NCBI RefSeq assembly: GCF_032854445.1
Contig: NC_088300.1
Coordinates: 57,634,984 to 57,698,983, forward strand
Length of the DNA stretch: 64,000 bases
Direction of reading: 5' to 3'
Source: Liolophura sinensis
Taxonomy: Eukaryota; Mollusca; Polyplacophora; Chitonida; Chitonidae
Part shown: positions 1-12,310 of the stretch, piece by piece
How the letters are laid out: each line of letters starts with the position of its first letter
Numbering within the stretch: the first letter of the stretch is position 1
Translations under genes and position numbers: made by a program
Notes under the pieces: generated by a model
What the model was told of the DNA's origin: nothing
The model's database searches: none
What the model saw: the letters and a program-made list of their open reading frames with translations, nothing else

Positions 1-2978
1 TACTTTGCGCCATCAACCATCCTACTACTGGTACCAAACAATGCCACTTCTACACCAACTAACATCACATGTTCTAGCTCTCTTACAAATCTACAATTAT
101 CTCCACGGCCATCAGTCAGCTTACTTTTCTCATCAATCCAACTCGTTTCTATTACTTCTAGCCTGAACGCACCACCTCTCTTCTTTACCCTCTTTTCATT
201 TCTGATATAAAACTGATCCAAACACATGACAATGGCAAACCAAACATGTTTCTGCCCTAAAACCATGCAGTTCGTCCAATTCTCATCAGTACATTAAACT
301 TATCTGTCAGCAACCTTTCAAACATCTCCAACCGTCGGGCCTTACCCATAGATTCTGTCACCAGTACATGTCAGTTTCATTTCTGTCATCATCTGATACC
401 GTTTCTGGGACTACACAATCCTTGCCTCAAACGGGCAGTCATTGTCAATAATGCATTACATGTTCTCCACAAAACTCATCATTCTTTTGTCACGATTTCA
501 TTTCTTTCAAAAATACGTACATACCATTTTGTTCAATCAACTCAAACAACTTGCATGATTAACGCATGTTTTTTTTCATAACTTCATCTCCCTTCTGTCA
601 CCATTCCATCCCACCGTTTTCACCATTCTTGATTGCAATCAAGACATCCCGCTTCTGTGACTATAACGTATCATTTTTGCCACAAAGCATCCTAATTTTG
701 TACTGTGAAATGTATCATGGAGTCACGATTAGCCACTATGATGTCCCAACTAGTAGTTGGCCCAGCAAGACTGGCGGGTCTGCTTGTTCTCTGTCTTTCT
801 CCATACATTCATTCACGGATTTATGTGTACCTTTTAGCACTACCCCGCCTCATTCCACACCGCCCCCTCACTAGTTAAGGTGTATTGTATAACATAAACT
901 ATTTCCTGAATTTCTTTCCAAACCACATGAAAGCATGTCTGAGAGACTTCCTCTGTGCAACTTACTTTGATCTGATGAATAAGGTAAGCGCAGAGGAGGG
1001 TAGCAAAACAGTAAGCTATCTCAATGCATCTCTTTGAAGTTCCGAAAAAATCGCCTGTAGACTAAATAGGTGTTAGCAACGAGTGAACTGAGACACATAG
1101 TTCTTCTGGCTGCACTCAATCCCTGGCACTTACATAACGGCCAGCGCAGTAACCCAAATCTACAGTCTGTGGTTCCCCTACCCTAGACTGTATACATGCA
1201 TATCGCTACACTGTGATCAACCGACACATTTTCCGCATAGAACATAGCGGCATAATAAATAACAGATTTTGCTGATTGGGGCAAAACTGGAGCAGATGTA
1301 AACTAAAACATGGCCGTATGATATTATGTCGTTATGCAATTTTCTGTATGATACCATAACTAAGAGGTAAGGATCACCAATATGAAAATATTACAAGGGA
1401 AGGTACGACGTAACATAATAGAACTACAAAGACTGTGGGGACAAGACTGGATAAGACTAGGCTGGAATCACTGTATATGACTGCGGTACCTTCGTTATTT
1501 ACTTTCACATTGTGTTTACTTGACCCACATATAATAGTCGCTCACCCTGCCATCACTAACTTAAATGACAATTAGATGGTTAAAGTGTGGCTCTTACAAC
1601 GGCAGTGATGGGCCACACACCAAAAGAAGAACTTGCTTTGCTTATTTTTACTCCAATATGTTTGGAAGTGTGGTAAAATTCACAATATCCAACAAGCAGC
1701 TAAATCTCAGTATTATTTTTCATCGTGGGCAAATTTTGATAGATCAAGAGGTATTTAACATGTTCCCCTTTAACTCATAACCAATGAGGTAGGATGTTTC
1801 AAGGAAGCTCTAGCTAGTCTATCTCTGTCAGTTCAGAAGCGCTTTAATAACCCTGTTGCTCTAAGTAAACCATTCAACACAATCGCGTGATCGTATTAAC
1901 AGTTCCAATTTGTCCGAGCGTACGTCTATTTGTTCGTTGAACAATCTTAGTGGACAAAAGCTATTCCAGAGATAAAATTGACCCCCACTGGTGAAGCCCA
2001 TAAAGTAAAACAGATCTTGTTGTCTATCAGACAGCACCGAATTTGTAACACTAGATATTTTCATGTCTGCTTAGTCATAGGCAGAAAAAATGGTCAATAA
2101 ACTGTATGAAAACCAAAACCGTCTAAAATATTAACCTCCATATAGTTAACTACATCGCAATTGTGTATATTGCCTATGATCCTTCAAAAATTATCACTGC
2201 TATATTCCAGAAATGGCTACTTTAGTTCAGTTTGGCGCTACTCCATTAGCCTATCCAATCACGTGAGGACGTCATTTCCATTGGAAATCGATAGAAAAGG
2301 TGACGACAAAGTCGGAAATACAAGGAAGCGGACATTGGGATTTCATTTCGTGCAGATTTTTTTTTTCTATCCTGACATTTTCGTGGTTAATAAACTATCT
2401 AGCATAAATGCAAAGTTCTTAAAACGTGTTCTTTCATGTAAAAGCATGTGCGAAAATGGTGAGTCTGACAAGTGATGATAGTCAGTGGGAGTTCAATTCA
2501 AATGAATGGACCTTTCTTTTCGCATTACAGTCTTGTTAAAATTTGTCACCTACCGGTACTTCACTTCGTTCTTCAACTGATTCCCTGTGAACCATACTGC
2601 ACGTACAAAGCAAATATTTTCAAGCTAGGACTCTCGCAATTCCAGAACAGTCTGACTTGCCATCCATCAACCTTGGAAGTCTATCAACGTTATCAGAAGT
2701 GATATGAACACACAATAAATGTGACAGCAAAGTATAGTGGTAAGAAGTTAAGTAGCGTAGCAATGACATCTTAACAGGTTCGTGTATAAGAGCCCCTGAT
2801 TGCGATCAACATGGTCATTTCTAAAATTACATTCCAGAGGAGATGTTAATTGGAACTGACGCAGACGACATACCTGTGGGTCGCGTTACCTGATTCGTAT
2901 TTGTGCTTTGTATCAATCACATCGTTAACTTTATCGGCAGGATAGGACTTCATCGCACAGTTTGTGGGGTTCACTTAC
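1..2978 (-). other. Intron 1 of the sFRP gene (partial), no exon recognised
   Basis: This stretch lies downstream, on the minus strand, of the donor site that ends the frizzled-domain exon. I found no netrin-like domain exon and no other conserved coding block on either strand. The open frames present are short and show no recognisable domain. The intron therefore extends past the left edge of the window and is at least 2.97 kb long. Confidence 0.6.
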
Positions 2979-3426
2979 CGTCAGGCAGGGTGGATACGAT
3001 GGCTTCTGGCGACACACAAACCCCCCTGTCGTAGAGGGGCAGGTCTTTGCAGTCTAACCCTTCGGGCCAGGAAACGTTGTATTCGTTCATAATCGGTTCA
3101 CAACCAACACGTGCGTTTTCACACACACCTTTACACGGCGGGATGGCGTCCGACAGAAATTCGTATGTACAAATCGGTGCGTACATGGCACAAAGAAAAA
3201 ACAACAGAACATCGCTACAGTTTTGATCTACCAATTCCTCGAACTGTTCAATAGCCAGGATTGCGTTTTCCTGAGTGCTGTGATGTAGCAAATTGGGCAT
3301 CCTGGTCATGTTGTAAGGCATACGCTTGCACATCGGGATCCGGACGACTTCACACGCCGAACAGACCGTACTCAGACACGGCACTGCCAGCAACACACTC
3401 AACACAAACAACTTAAACTGTTTCAT
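2979..3426 (-). CDS. Secreted frizzled-related protein (sFRP3/4 type), first coding exon
   Basis: Encodes a secreted Wnt-binding protein that would act outside the cell. I chose the methionine at 3426 ([10 protein letters not shown]...) because it opens a hydrophobic signal peptide of about 25 residues. An upstream in-frame Met at 3513 would add a proline-rich leader that is unlikely for a secreted protein. The mature part is a frizzled cysteine-rich domain with all ten cysteines, including [23 protein letters not shown] and [11 protein letters not shown]. The strings [16 protein letters not shown] and YDRGVC are characteristic of FRZB/sFRP4 rather than sFRP1/2/5. The exon ends after 149 codons plus one base at a strong gtaagt donor. 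The C-terminal netrin-like domain expected for the family is not in the window. A frizzled receptor is less likely because the CRD resembles sFRP3/4 and no transmembrane segments follow here. Confidence 0.88.
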
Positions 3427-4897
3427 CTTTGATGTAAATAGCACATAGTAGTATGTGACGCCCTCGAGGATCAGCGTGGAGACGGGTGGAGGGGGTTGGT
3501 GTGGAGACGGCACGGCGGGGAGTTTTACTTGTCAAACACAGAGTTAACCGATATGCTGGCATCTTTTCTGCTCCTCTTTCGTAATAACCGACTGCCAAAA
3601 ACGACAGTTCTCGGAGTTGGGGGGATTATGGAAAGTTAACCATGGTGAACATTAGAACAATTCAGCTTGCGTAAATCTTCAGAGCAGGTGCACAAATTTC
3701 AGGGCTTTCTCGCTGTATAAGGGGCCGAGGATTGAGGGCTAGCAGCCAGAAATCAGTCTGCTATGAGCCAACCCACGAGCGCCGGAAAGATACCCGCGAT
3801 CTGCAAAACAAACGTCTTTTCATCTCGGCGATAGACGCTACAAAAGACTTCAACAAGATAAAGTGCTTTTTAGGATCAAGTGAATCAGTGGAGATATATT
3901 TATAATAGCTCATAAACTACATCAGCTGGCCAAAAGAACCGCCCAGTGTGTCGAGTTATCCAATCAGGCTACACCATATCGAGGCTGTTCCACGCGCAGA
4001 CGCTCTTTGATATCTCACCTTTACTTCTGGAAGCTTTATGGCTGTCGCTATCCCTGGCGATAAGTAGGTACATAAATATATACATACAGACATTACACAT
4101 TCCCGACATGCATACACAAGGATTCTTGTGGCGTTCACAGTGACACAATAAATCTCATGTCACAAAAATTTAAGACTTGAACTTAATGCCAAACTGGACG
4201 AGAACATTATAGAGCCACTGTAGCCACTGCACTTGAAACTGACGACCCGTTGTTATTTACTTGCGACCATATACAGCTGTAAATTGATCAATTAGACGCC
4301 CGGCATTTTTAGAATAGCAACGTCAGATATACACAGCGTTTATAAAAGACGCAGATGTCATTCAGGTCGGCCGCATAGATAAGGTGCAAAAGCCTGAATT
4401 AACGTCTGTTGAGTAGTTGTGTTGGCAGACTGACATTGACAAGTGAGATGGCTACGTCAGTGGACGACACTGACAGGCAAGGAGACATACTTACATAATT
4501 GTCGACTGACACTCAATCTGTCATAAGAAATAGACAACTGTAATGTAATTGTTTTATTAATTTCTCGGCTCTCATTAGTTTTAATTAATTACAAAAGCTG
4601 TAGCAACTGTCAGATTCTTGGGAAATCTTATCTGTCGTCCTGAGGGTCTAAGTTCTTTTATATACTGACGTATATTTTTTGACATGTCTCTATGGCGCAT
4701 GACATGCACTATAGACAAGTTTTGACACACGTCAAGGCCGGGTCATGTCTGATTCGGTCCACTTTCAACCGTTTCAAGACAGTTAATTTCCCTCCAGGCC
4801 TTTCCTATGTAACTACCTTATCACACCCCGCGCTTTTCCTACGGGTAGATTTGAGTACGGTTTCTTTCTAGTTACGCAGATGCATTGTAGTAAGGTT

Positions 4898-4899
<2 letters not shown>

Positions 4900-4941
<42 letters not shown>
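4900..4941. repeat. (TA)n microsatellite
   Basis: About 20 uninterrupted TA dinucleotides. The open frame running through it (YIYIYI...) is a repeat artefact. Confidence 0.95.
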
Positions 4942-4943
<2 letters not shown>

Positions 4944-6737
4944 GTTGTTCAGGGTTTGCATGACCCGGTTTCCTCTTGGTTTCCCCCAAAGTTTCGTCAA
5001 GTTATTTCCTTACTACTCTGCTTCGGTTTCCTCCAAGTATGGTTCAGGGCTTGGTCTGACCGTCTTCACATGTGGTTCAGATTTTATTCGGGTGTGGCCT
5101 AGTGTTTTGCAGGTGTCCTTCGGTTTTCTCCAAAGGTGGTTTGGATTTTTCCTTGTGTGCTCCGGTTTCTCCGGGTTATTTCCTGGTGATAATTTGACAT
5201 TTCACTGTGGTTTGAAACTATTTTTGTACGCGATCGTAAAAGCCATTTTAGTTTGATCCCTCTGTTTCAGTCGATTTTATACTACCTGTATTGTTTTCTT
5301 CTGTGATGCCATTTAATAAGAGCTGACCATCTTTTATAAACTGTTTTTTTTCGTGTTCGTATCTTGGTATATGCAAAAACCGTATTGTCTCAGTATAAAT
5401 TGTGTTGTAGAAATCGGACGGAAGATCAAAAACTTTATACACATAATATAGCCGTTTTTACTTGCGATTCGCCATGCATACTGACAAGAATCTAAGTTTG
5501 ACCGAATACCGTGGTAATATTCCGCTGATGTAAGATTACTAGATATTAGGCTTCATGACTTCCGTCGCCCACTCTAAGTCGTCATCTTTTCAACTTTACT
5601 CAGTACATATGCTGACATATATCTCCATTTCTGTTATAATCTGCAGCGATCGTAGGGCAAGCTTAGAGGCACTGTAAACTGACTTCCACCTGGGACGGCG
5701 CTTCAGTTCACACCCACTTCAAACGAGGAATGGGTACGAGGCGCAAATCTTATCAGAGTAAATAGCTGTTTGCAACTAACGGTACACAAATCGCGCGGAC
5801 TAGTTTACATGATCTCACTATAAGAAAGTGACACTTTAACTGTCTACTGCCGCCAGGCAGCATTTATCATTCAGCGGTGGCAGTGACATTGACAGCCGCT
5901 TCGACAAAAAAGAGCTTATATCGGCGGAACTGACTGGCTATAAAACCCGATTGTACGCGTCAGCCCGCCTCTGCCAGGGCGCTTGGCGGTGAGGATCGTA
6001 GCGGTGGTCGCAGTGGCAAGCCGTGACAAATTGAGAGCAGCTACACTGTATATATTGTATTAATATATGGTATATAATTAATCACTTCAATAAATGTCTA
6101 TGAAATAACAACTCTGCGGAAAGTAACAGGGCCACGGAAGTCAAATGTATATAGCCAACAGCGTAACTGCACCACAAAAACGCCACATGAATTTAAACCG
6201 ATTTTACACTTTGTCTGAAGGGTGCGGTACGTGAGTCAGTGAGTAGGTGCGCGTCTCTTAACCACAAGAGGTGCGGTTTCAACGTCGGTTTGGACAGGGA
6301 ATTCCTCTTCTATGTTACATGCCAGCCAAGGCATGCCCTTGGTGTCATGCAACAAGCGGTCATCGCAGCTCGTGAGGTCACCATTATACGAAGGTTCTCA
6401 CGTGCAGAAAACCGGCGTATAAAGACTGAGCAAACGACCATACCAGCCCCATAGACCACTTAACCGTTACCAGCAATGAGAGCTGACGGGGGTCTATATA
6501 TTCCCTATCCAAGGTCGGAACTGAACCAGCACTTCGTGGTTGGAGCCGAACATCTTTCCACTGTCCCACTTCTCGCACCCCTATGTTTCGATCTAGCCAT
6601 GCAGCAGTATCAGCTCATTGTTTCAACGTCCGTTACATCTTAACGAAGAGCTGACAAACTGAAAAACGAACCCGACGAATTCCCCGGCACCTCTGTATTT
6701 CACATTTACGTAGCCCACATCACGGGCTTCAATCGGG

Positions 6738-6925
6738 CGTTGAATTTATTTATTTACTTATTTATTTGATTGGAGTTTTACGCTGTACTCAAAAACAGTG
6801 CACCTATACGTCAGCGGCAACACTATGGTTTGAAGAAACTGGGCACAGTCCTAGGCAGACCCACACCCATCCGCAGGTTGCTGCATACCTTCTCCCCAAA
6901 CTATAGCATACAAGTCACCCATGAA
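6738..6925 (-). repeat. tRNA-derived SINE copy, diverged
   Basis: Starts with a TTTA-rich tail, then the family's 3' core read in reverse (GATTGGAGTTTTACGC...TACTCAA) and the conserved block around ATCCGCAGGTTGCTG. The same core recurs at 15785, 30241, 40145, 51118, 56785 and 60530. Family membership rests on these internal comparisons. Confidence 0.75.
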
Positions 6926-7079
6926 TACTCAAAGGTTTTACACGTGTTCACTCGATGAATGGAGAGCCCAAACCACCCTATGAGCAGAGGTGAGTACACA
7001 TCAGGAATGCACGACCGTTAAATGGTATAATATCAACTGTTGTTTTTCCGTCTCTGACAGTACAGTTAGGTCTATTAAT

Positions 7080-8643
7080 TTTAATTTTCTCAGGCACACG
7101 TGTGTCCCACCTTGATTTACGAAGTCTGGTAGTAAGGGGTCCCAAGTATAACGAGCCGAGAAAGATAAATATGGGAGCTAATAAGAAAGTTGTCCTTTCG
7201 GCGCTTGAAAACTTTGCAAAAAAATGGTGTAAACGGGGGAAGGTAGAACTTTCAGTCCTTGACAACAGGCATGAGCTAGTAGAGAAAAAGATCGTGTATG
7301 CAATCCACCATATTAATATGTCATGACCTTCAGAGAAAATACGTTACTGATCCCGCGGACAAAGCTCCTATTAATATAATATTTGTCTGCAAGAATTATT
7401 ACTACCAGTTCGTTGCAAAAGAGCTTAATATCACTACAACAACTGGCGCAACATCAACGTATTCTAGAACGACCATTACTGTGGGATCAGTTCTTTCTCG
7501 AAAAGTGGAGTGTATCCGTACCTTCCCGTCACACCGATATACCACAACTTTACTGGATTCCAAAATACATAAATCTCCATACGGGTATAAAGATTGCTTT
7601 ATTCGGAATCGAGAAGCTGTGCCACCAAGCTTGCATCCAAATCACTAAAAGAAGTACAGTCATTTTGGAAAAAGTACTCTTGTGTAATTGAAAAAAACTC
7701 TGGCCTTAATGGTATGTGGATTCTTAAAAACTCAAAACATCTCACTGAAGAACTAGACGCCGAGATACGAGTGCGCACAGTGTAAGGACATCTCTACTTG
7801 GGTTTTCTCCACCCTATACTACAATTTCTCACACATATTTAATTGATTGGAATTTCCTCATTAACTGTATCGGTGTTTAATAAAACTGGTCACAGCTACT
7901 TTAACGTCAAAGGCAACAAAGCCTTCTTCAGTTCTGCTGCGTACCATTCATGGTATGCTTCGTCGCTCATCGAGTTGCTTGAGTTTCTCGGTAACAACAC
8001 CTATGTGAAATTCAGGGAAAGCATATACCAACAGTGTACAGGTATTCCAATGGGTACCTACTGTGGCCCATTTTAGCTGACCCATACTTGTTCTCATATG
8101 AATACGACTATCTGCATAAACTATAAAGGAGCAATCTTCACCCGTCCCGATCTTTCTCATTGACTGAATGGTATGTTGATGATAGCTTTATACAATTCAT
8201 ATATAACAAATGCTGAGAAAGATATTTACCCACCTTCGCTGGATTTAAAGGAAACCAGTGACTGTCCAAATAGTACATCTTATGTTGACCTATATTTGTA
8301 CACACAGCAAAACGGTTTTCTCTCTCGCAGACAGTACAAGTGGAATAGTTTCAATTCTGACATTGTAAATTATCCTTACTTGGACAGCGATATACTGAAG
8401 GGTCCTGCATATGGCCTGTACATATCTCCCCTTGTAGCATTTTTTAGATCCTGCGTGTTGTGTGACGATTTCAATCAACGTCACAAGTTATTACTGCAAA
8501 AGCTAGTGCGTCAAGGTTATTCCATCAAACGCCTTCACTCCAAGTTTTACCATTCATATCATTCTTTTGTAAGTGAATATGGACAGAGCGTCCAAAATCT
8601 CTGTCGCCACAATATGACTGCAAAATTGCCGATGTTGCGTTAA
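7080..8643 (+). pseudogene. Relic of a reverse-transcriptase retroelement, several frameshifts
   Basis: Conserved RT protein blocks lie in order but in different frames. An upstream block with DLRSLVVRGPKY is at 7102-7320. LQRKYVTDPADKAP and IIFVCKNYYYQ follow from 7328, then QLYWIPK near 7545 and MWILKNSKHL near 7720. RT motif QQCTGIPMGT-CGP ends at a stop near 8074. The ADPYLFSYEYDYLHKL block resumes in another frame at 8082. The catalytic box WYVDD is at 8169-8183 in a third frame. The C-terminal block with IVNYPYLDSDI and GPAYGLYIS runs to 8643. At least three frame changes and internal stops make it non-functional. The GIPMGT motif recalls Penelope-like or related non-LTR elements that are common in molluscs, but I cannot fix the class. 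Confidence 0.8.
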
Positions 8644-9059
8644 ACAACATTCATTCCAGAATCTCTGGCGCTCTGCTTCATGATTGTCTAGTTTCGCTTA
8701 ACCCGGGGCTAGAGGCTATATATTCATCGTCACTTTGGATACATGAACAGTTGCAATCAAATCGCAGCTGAGATACATATTTTATTTATCGACATCTTAT
8801 ATTCTAGCGTGATACACGATTTGAATACTGATTTCATTCAGTCACCTAGAACATGCGTCTTTCCTACATCACTGAAAACTGTTGACCACTTCTCTTTGTA
8901 TGATTCCGTCCTACTTTCGTACACTTTATACTTTCTTACTTTCTCTGACAGTTTGTGTTAAATGTCGTTTTGGGAATTGGCCTTGCATATATTGATCCGG
9001 AGCGTCCTTACTGGATGATGACTGGTATATGAATGTCTAGGTGTTTCGACTTAATGTGT
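8644..9059. other. Retroelement 3' flank, nothing further recognised
   Basis: AT-rich sequence between the RT relic and the minisatellite cluster. It may include the degraded 3' end of the element. A 72-codon open frame at 8743-8961 shows no domain I recognise. Confidence 0.4.
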
Positions 9060-9760
9060 TTAATGTGTTTATCGTTAATGTATTCCCAACTATACATGTA
9101 GACCAACGTTCTTCTTGTCTACCTTATCTTCTAGCTTGCAACATGTTTATCCTGTCGTGTTCCCTACGTTAATGCCTCTCTTGTCAATCTTCACTTTTAG
9201 CATGCAACATGTTTATCCTGTCTTGTTCTCTGGGTTAATGTCTTTCTTCACTTGTAGCATGCAAAATGTTTATCTTTTCCTGTTTCCTAGGTTAATGTCT
9301 TTCTCGTCTATCTTCACTTTTAGCATGCAACATGTTTATCCTGTCTTGTTCTCTGGGTTAATGTCTTTCTTCACTTGTAGCATGCAAAATGTTTATCTTT
9401 TCCTGTTTCCTAGGTTAATGTCTTTCTCGTCTATCTTCACTTTTAAAATGCAACATGTTTATCCTGTCTTGTTCCCTCGGCTAATGTCTCTCTTGTCAAT
9501 TTCATACTTCTAGCATGCAACATGTTTATCCTGTCTTGTTTTCTCGGTTAATGTCTTTCTTGTTTATCATCACTTCTAGTGTGAGACGTGTTTATTAAGT
9601 CTTGTTCCCTAGGTTAATGTCTTTCTTTGCTACATTCACTTTTAGTATGCAACATGTTTATCCTGTCTTGTTCCCTCAGTTAATATATTTCTTGTCTCTC
9701 TTCTAGCATGCAACATGTCCATCTCTGTTTCCCCTAGCTTAATGTTTGTCGTATGTATAT
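9060..9760. repeat. Minisatellite, ~57-66-bp monomers with a 123-bp higher-order unit
   Basis: Monomers contain GCATGCAACATGTTTATC, a CTTGTTCCC or CTTGTTCTC segment, and GGTTAATGTCTTTCT. Between about 9190 and 9450 two monomer types alternate, giving a 123-bp dimer repeated at least twice. Because 123 is a multiple of three, the array creates a 132-codon open frame with a 41-residue protein repeat, which I do not regard as a gene. Confidence 0.9.
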
Positions 9761-9829
9761 CCGCTTGTGACTTGTAGATCTTCTCCGGTACTTAGGCTAT
9801 TACCTTTCTTGTCCATTACTCTTGTAGCG

Positions 9830-11105
9830 CGTTAAACGTCCCCGTGCTCCCTGTGGTAATGCCGTTCTTGTCGATCTACTAGGTTAACGTTTTTCGTGTC
9901 TATCTCCTCTTGCAGCTTGTTCACTGCCCGTGCTCCCTGTGGTAACGCCGTTCTTGTCGATCTGCTAGGTAAATGTTTTCCGTGTCTATCTCCTCTTGCA
10001 GCTTGTTCACTGCCCGTGCTCCCTGTGGTAATGCCGTTCTTGTTGATCTGCTAGGTGAACGTGTTTCGTGTCTATCTCCTCTTGCAGCTTGTTCATTGCC
10101 CGTGCTCCCTGTGGTAATGCCGTTCTTGTTGATCTGCTAGGTTAACGTTTTTCGTGTCTATCTCCTCTTGCAGCTTGTTCATTGCCCGTGTTCCCTGTGG
10201 TAACGCCGTTCTGGTCGATCTGCTAGGTAAATGTTTTTCGTGTCTATCTCCTCTTGCAGCTTGTTCATTGCCCGTGCTCCCTGTGGTAATGCCGTTCTTG
10301 TCGATCTGCTAGGTAAACGTGTTTCGTGTCTATCTCCTATTGCAGCTTGTTCATTGCCCGTGCTCCCTGTGGTAATGCCGTTCTTGTCGATCTGCTAGGT
10401 AAACGTTTTTCGTGTCTATCTCCTCTTGCAGCTTGTTCATTGCCCGTGCTCCCTGTGGTAACGCCGTTCTTGTCGATCTGCTAGGTTAACGTTTTTCGTG
10501 TCTATCTCCTCTTGCAGCTTGTTCATTGCCCGTGCTCCCTGTGGTAATGCCGTTCTTGTCGATCTGCTAGGTAAACGTTTTTCGTGTCTATCTCCTCTTG
10601 CAGCTTGTTCATTGCCCGTGCTCCCTGTTGTAATGCCGTTCTTGTCGATCTGCTAGGTAAATGTTTTTCGTGTCTACCTCCTCTTGCAGCTTGTTCATTG
10701 CCCGTGCTCCCTATGGTAATGCCGTTCTTGTCGATCTGCTAGGTAAGCGTTTTTCGTGTCTATCTCCTCTTGCAGCTTGTTCATTGCCCGTGCTCCCTGT
10801 GGTAATGCCGTTCTTGTCGATCTGCTAGGTAAACGTGTTTCGTGTCTATCTCCTCTTGCAGCTTGTTCATTGCCCGTGCTCCCTGTGGTAATGCCGTTTT
10901 TGTCGATCTGCTAGGTAAATGTTTTCCGTGTATATCTCCTCTTGCAGCTTGTTCATTGCCCGTGTTCCCTGTGGTAATGCCGTCCTTGTCGATATGCTAG
11001 GTAAATGTTTTTGTGTCTGTCTCCTCTTTCAGCTTGTTCATTGCCCTTGTTCCCTGTGGTAATGCCGTTCTTGTCGATCTCCTAGGATGATGTTTTTTCA
11101 TGTCT
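9830..11105. repeat. 86-bp minisatellite array, about 14 copies
   Basis: The unit start TGCCCGTGCTCCCTG recurs at 9925, 10011, 10097 and on to about 11042, an exact 86-bp spacing for most copies. Copies differ by a few substitutions. The left edge (about 9835) and right edge (about 11075) are diverged. Each unit carries a pyrimidine tract ending TCTCCTCTTGCAG and a CTAGGTAAA segment, so it resembles splice acceptor and donor sequences in the plus orientation. Confidence 0.95.
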
Positions 11106-11700
11106 ATCTCCTCTAGTAGCTTGTTCATCTTCTCCGATTTCATTATAGCATAATGCTTTTATTGTACACTAGTATTTTACTTTGTAGGTTTTTCTGTATC
11201 TTCTCTGTGTTCCCTAGATTAATGCTATCTTGTCTATATAATTTCTCCTGTAGTATGCTTACATCTTAGTCTGTTCCAACGCTAAAACCTTTCTTGGATG
11301 TATAACTTCTAGTGTAGTATGCTCATATCTCAGTCTATGTTCCCTACACTTAACACCTTTCTTGTCTGTGTAACTTCTCTTGTAGTATGTTCATCTCCCA
11401 ATCTGTTCCCTATAGGCTGAAAAGTTGGTTGGCTGTATAACTTCTCTTGTAGTATACTCATCTTTCTGTCTGTTCCCGAGACTAACACCTTTCTTGTCTG
11501 TAAAACTTCTCTTGTAGTATGTTCATCTTCCAGTCTGTTCTCGAGGCTAAAACCTTTATTGTGTGTAAAACCCCTCTTGTAGTATGCTCATCTTTCAGTC
11601 TGTTCAAGATATAGGCTAAAAAGTTTCTTGGCAGTATAACTTCTCTTGTAGTATGCATGTCTCCCAGTCTGGGTTCCGTATAGGTTGATATCTCGTCCCC
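11106..11700. repeat. Degenerate ~62-68-bp minisatellite
   Basis: Units contain CTCTTGTAGTATG, CATCT..CAGTCTGTTCC and CTAAAACCTTTCTTG. About eight copies can be followed from 11230 to 11690. The CTTGT, TTCCCTAGG and TTTCTTGTCT elements link it to the arrays on both sides. Confidence 0.85.
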
Positions 11701-11934
11701 ATGTTATACGGACGTACTCATTGTGTCTGTTTTCACTATTTTTTTCGCCTACTCTTCTGGATCTTAATCTTCTTTAATTAGTCAATGTCTTTTTTATCTG
11801 TCTTTTTGTCTTTCATTGTTTGAAAATAAAATTTGGTTTATACTGTCTACATGTATTTTCCATGGTCTGAACATAGATCTTTATCTCCTCTAGGTTTACC
11901 TTTTCAGATATTTCCTCTTCTAGACTTTCTTGTC

Positions 11935-12310
11935 TGTCCTTCCTGTGCTAAAGGTGGACTTTCTTGCCTGTGTTGTTTTTTCTATGCTAAAGGTAGACTC
12001 TCTTGTCTTCTTTGTTTTTACTATGCTAAAAGTAGACTTTCGTGTCTGTCTTCTCTGTCCTAAAAGTAGACTCTCTCGTCTGTCTTCTATGTCTTTTCTA
12101 TCCTAAAGGTAGACTTCTTGTCTGTCTTCTTTGTTTTTCCTATGCTAAAGGTAGACTTTTGTGTTTTCTTTGTTTTTCCTATGCTAAAGGTAGACTTTCT
12201 CGTTTCCTAGGTCTTTCCTACTCGAAAGGTAGACTTTCTTGTCTGTCTTCTAGGTCTTTCCAGTGCTAAAGGTAGACTCTCTTGTCTGTCTTCTTTGTTT
12301 TCCTAGGTTC
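11935..12310. repeat. ~40-45-bp minisatellite
   Basis: About nine units built on GCTAAAGGTAGACTTTCTTG and TCTGTCTTCT. Two overlapping open frames (11833-12063 and 12042-12269) only translate the repeat (YAKGRLSCL...). Confidence 0.9.

Larger units (their letters stand above)
3427..7079. other. Gene-free upstream flank with a (TA)n tract and a SINE
   Basis: No coding block with conserved protein similarity was found on either strand. The sFRP promoter and 5' UTR should lie in the right-hand flank of its first exon, but I could not place a core promoter with confidence. The stretch contains the microsatellite at 4900-4941 and the SINE near 6738-6925, listed separately. A TATAAAA word at about 5938 has no gene after it that I can recognise. 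Confidence 0.5.

Noticed and set aside
1861-2064. 67-codon minus-strand frame as a possible second sFRP exon
   Set aside because: It lacks netrin-like cysteines and has no matching splice sites and phase.
5938-5945. TATA box (TATAAAAC) followed by GC-rich sequence
   Set aside because: No coding exon or splice donor could be linked to it on the plus strand.
9115-9513. 132-codon open frame with a 41-residue repeat
   Set aside because: It is the translation of a 123-bp higher-order minisatellite unit. Flanking units in the same array break the frame.
9830-11105. CRISPR-like regular spacing
   Set aside because: The repeats are contiguous with no unique spacers, and the DNA is eukaryotic.
11833-12269. 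Two overlapping open frames with repeated YAKGRLSCL
   Set aside because: They translate the ~42-bp array only and have no conserved domain.
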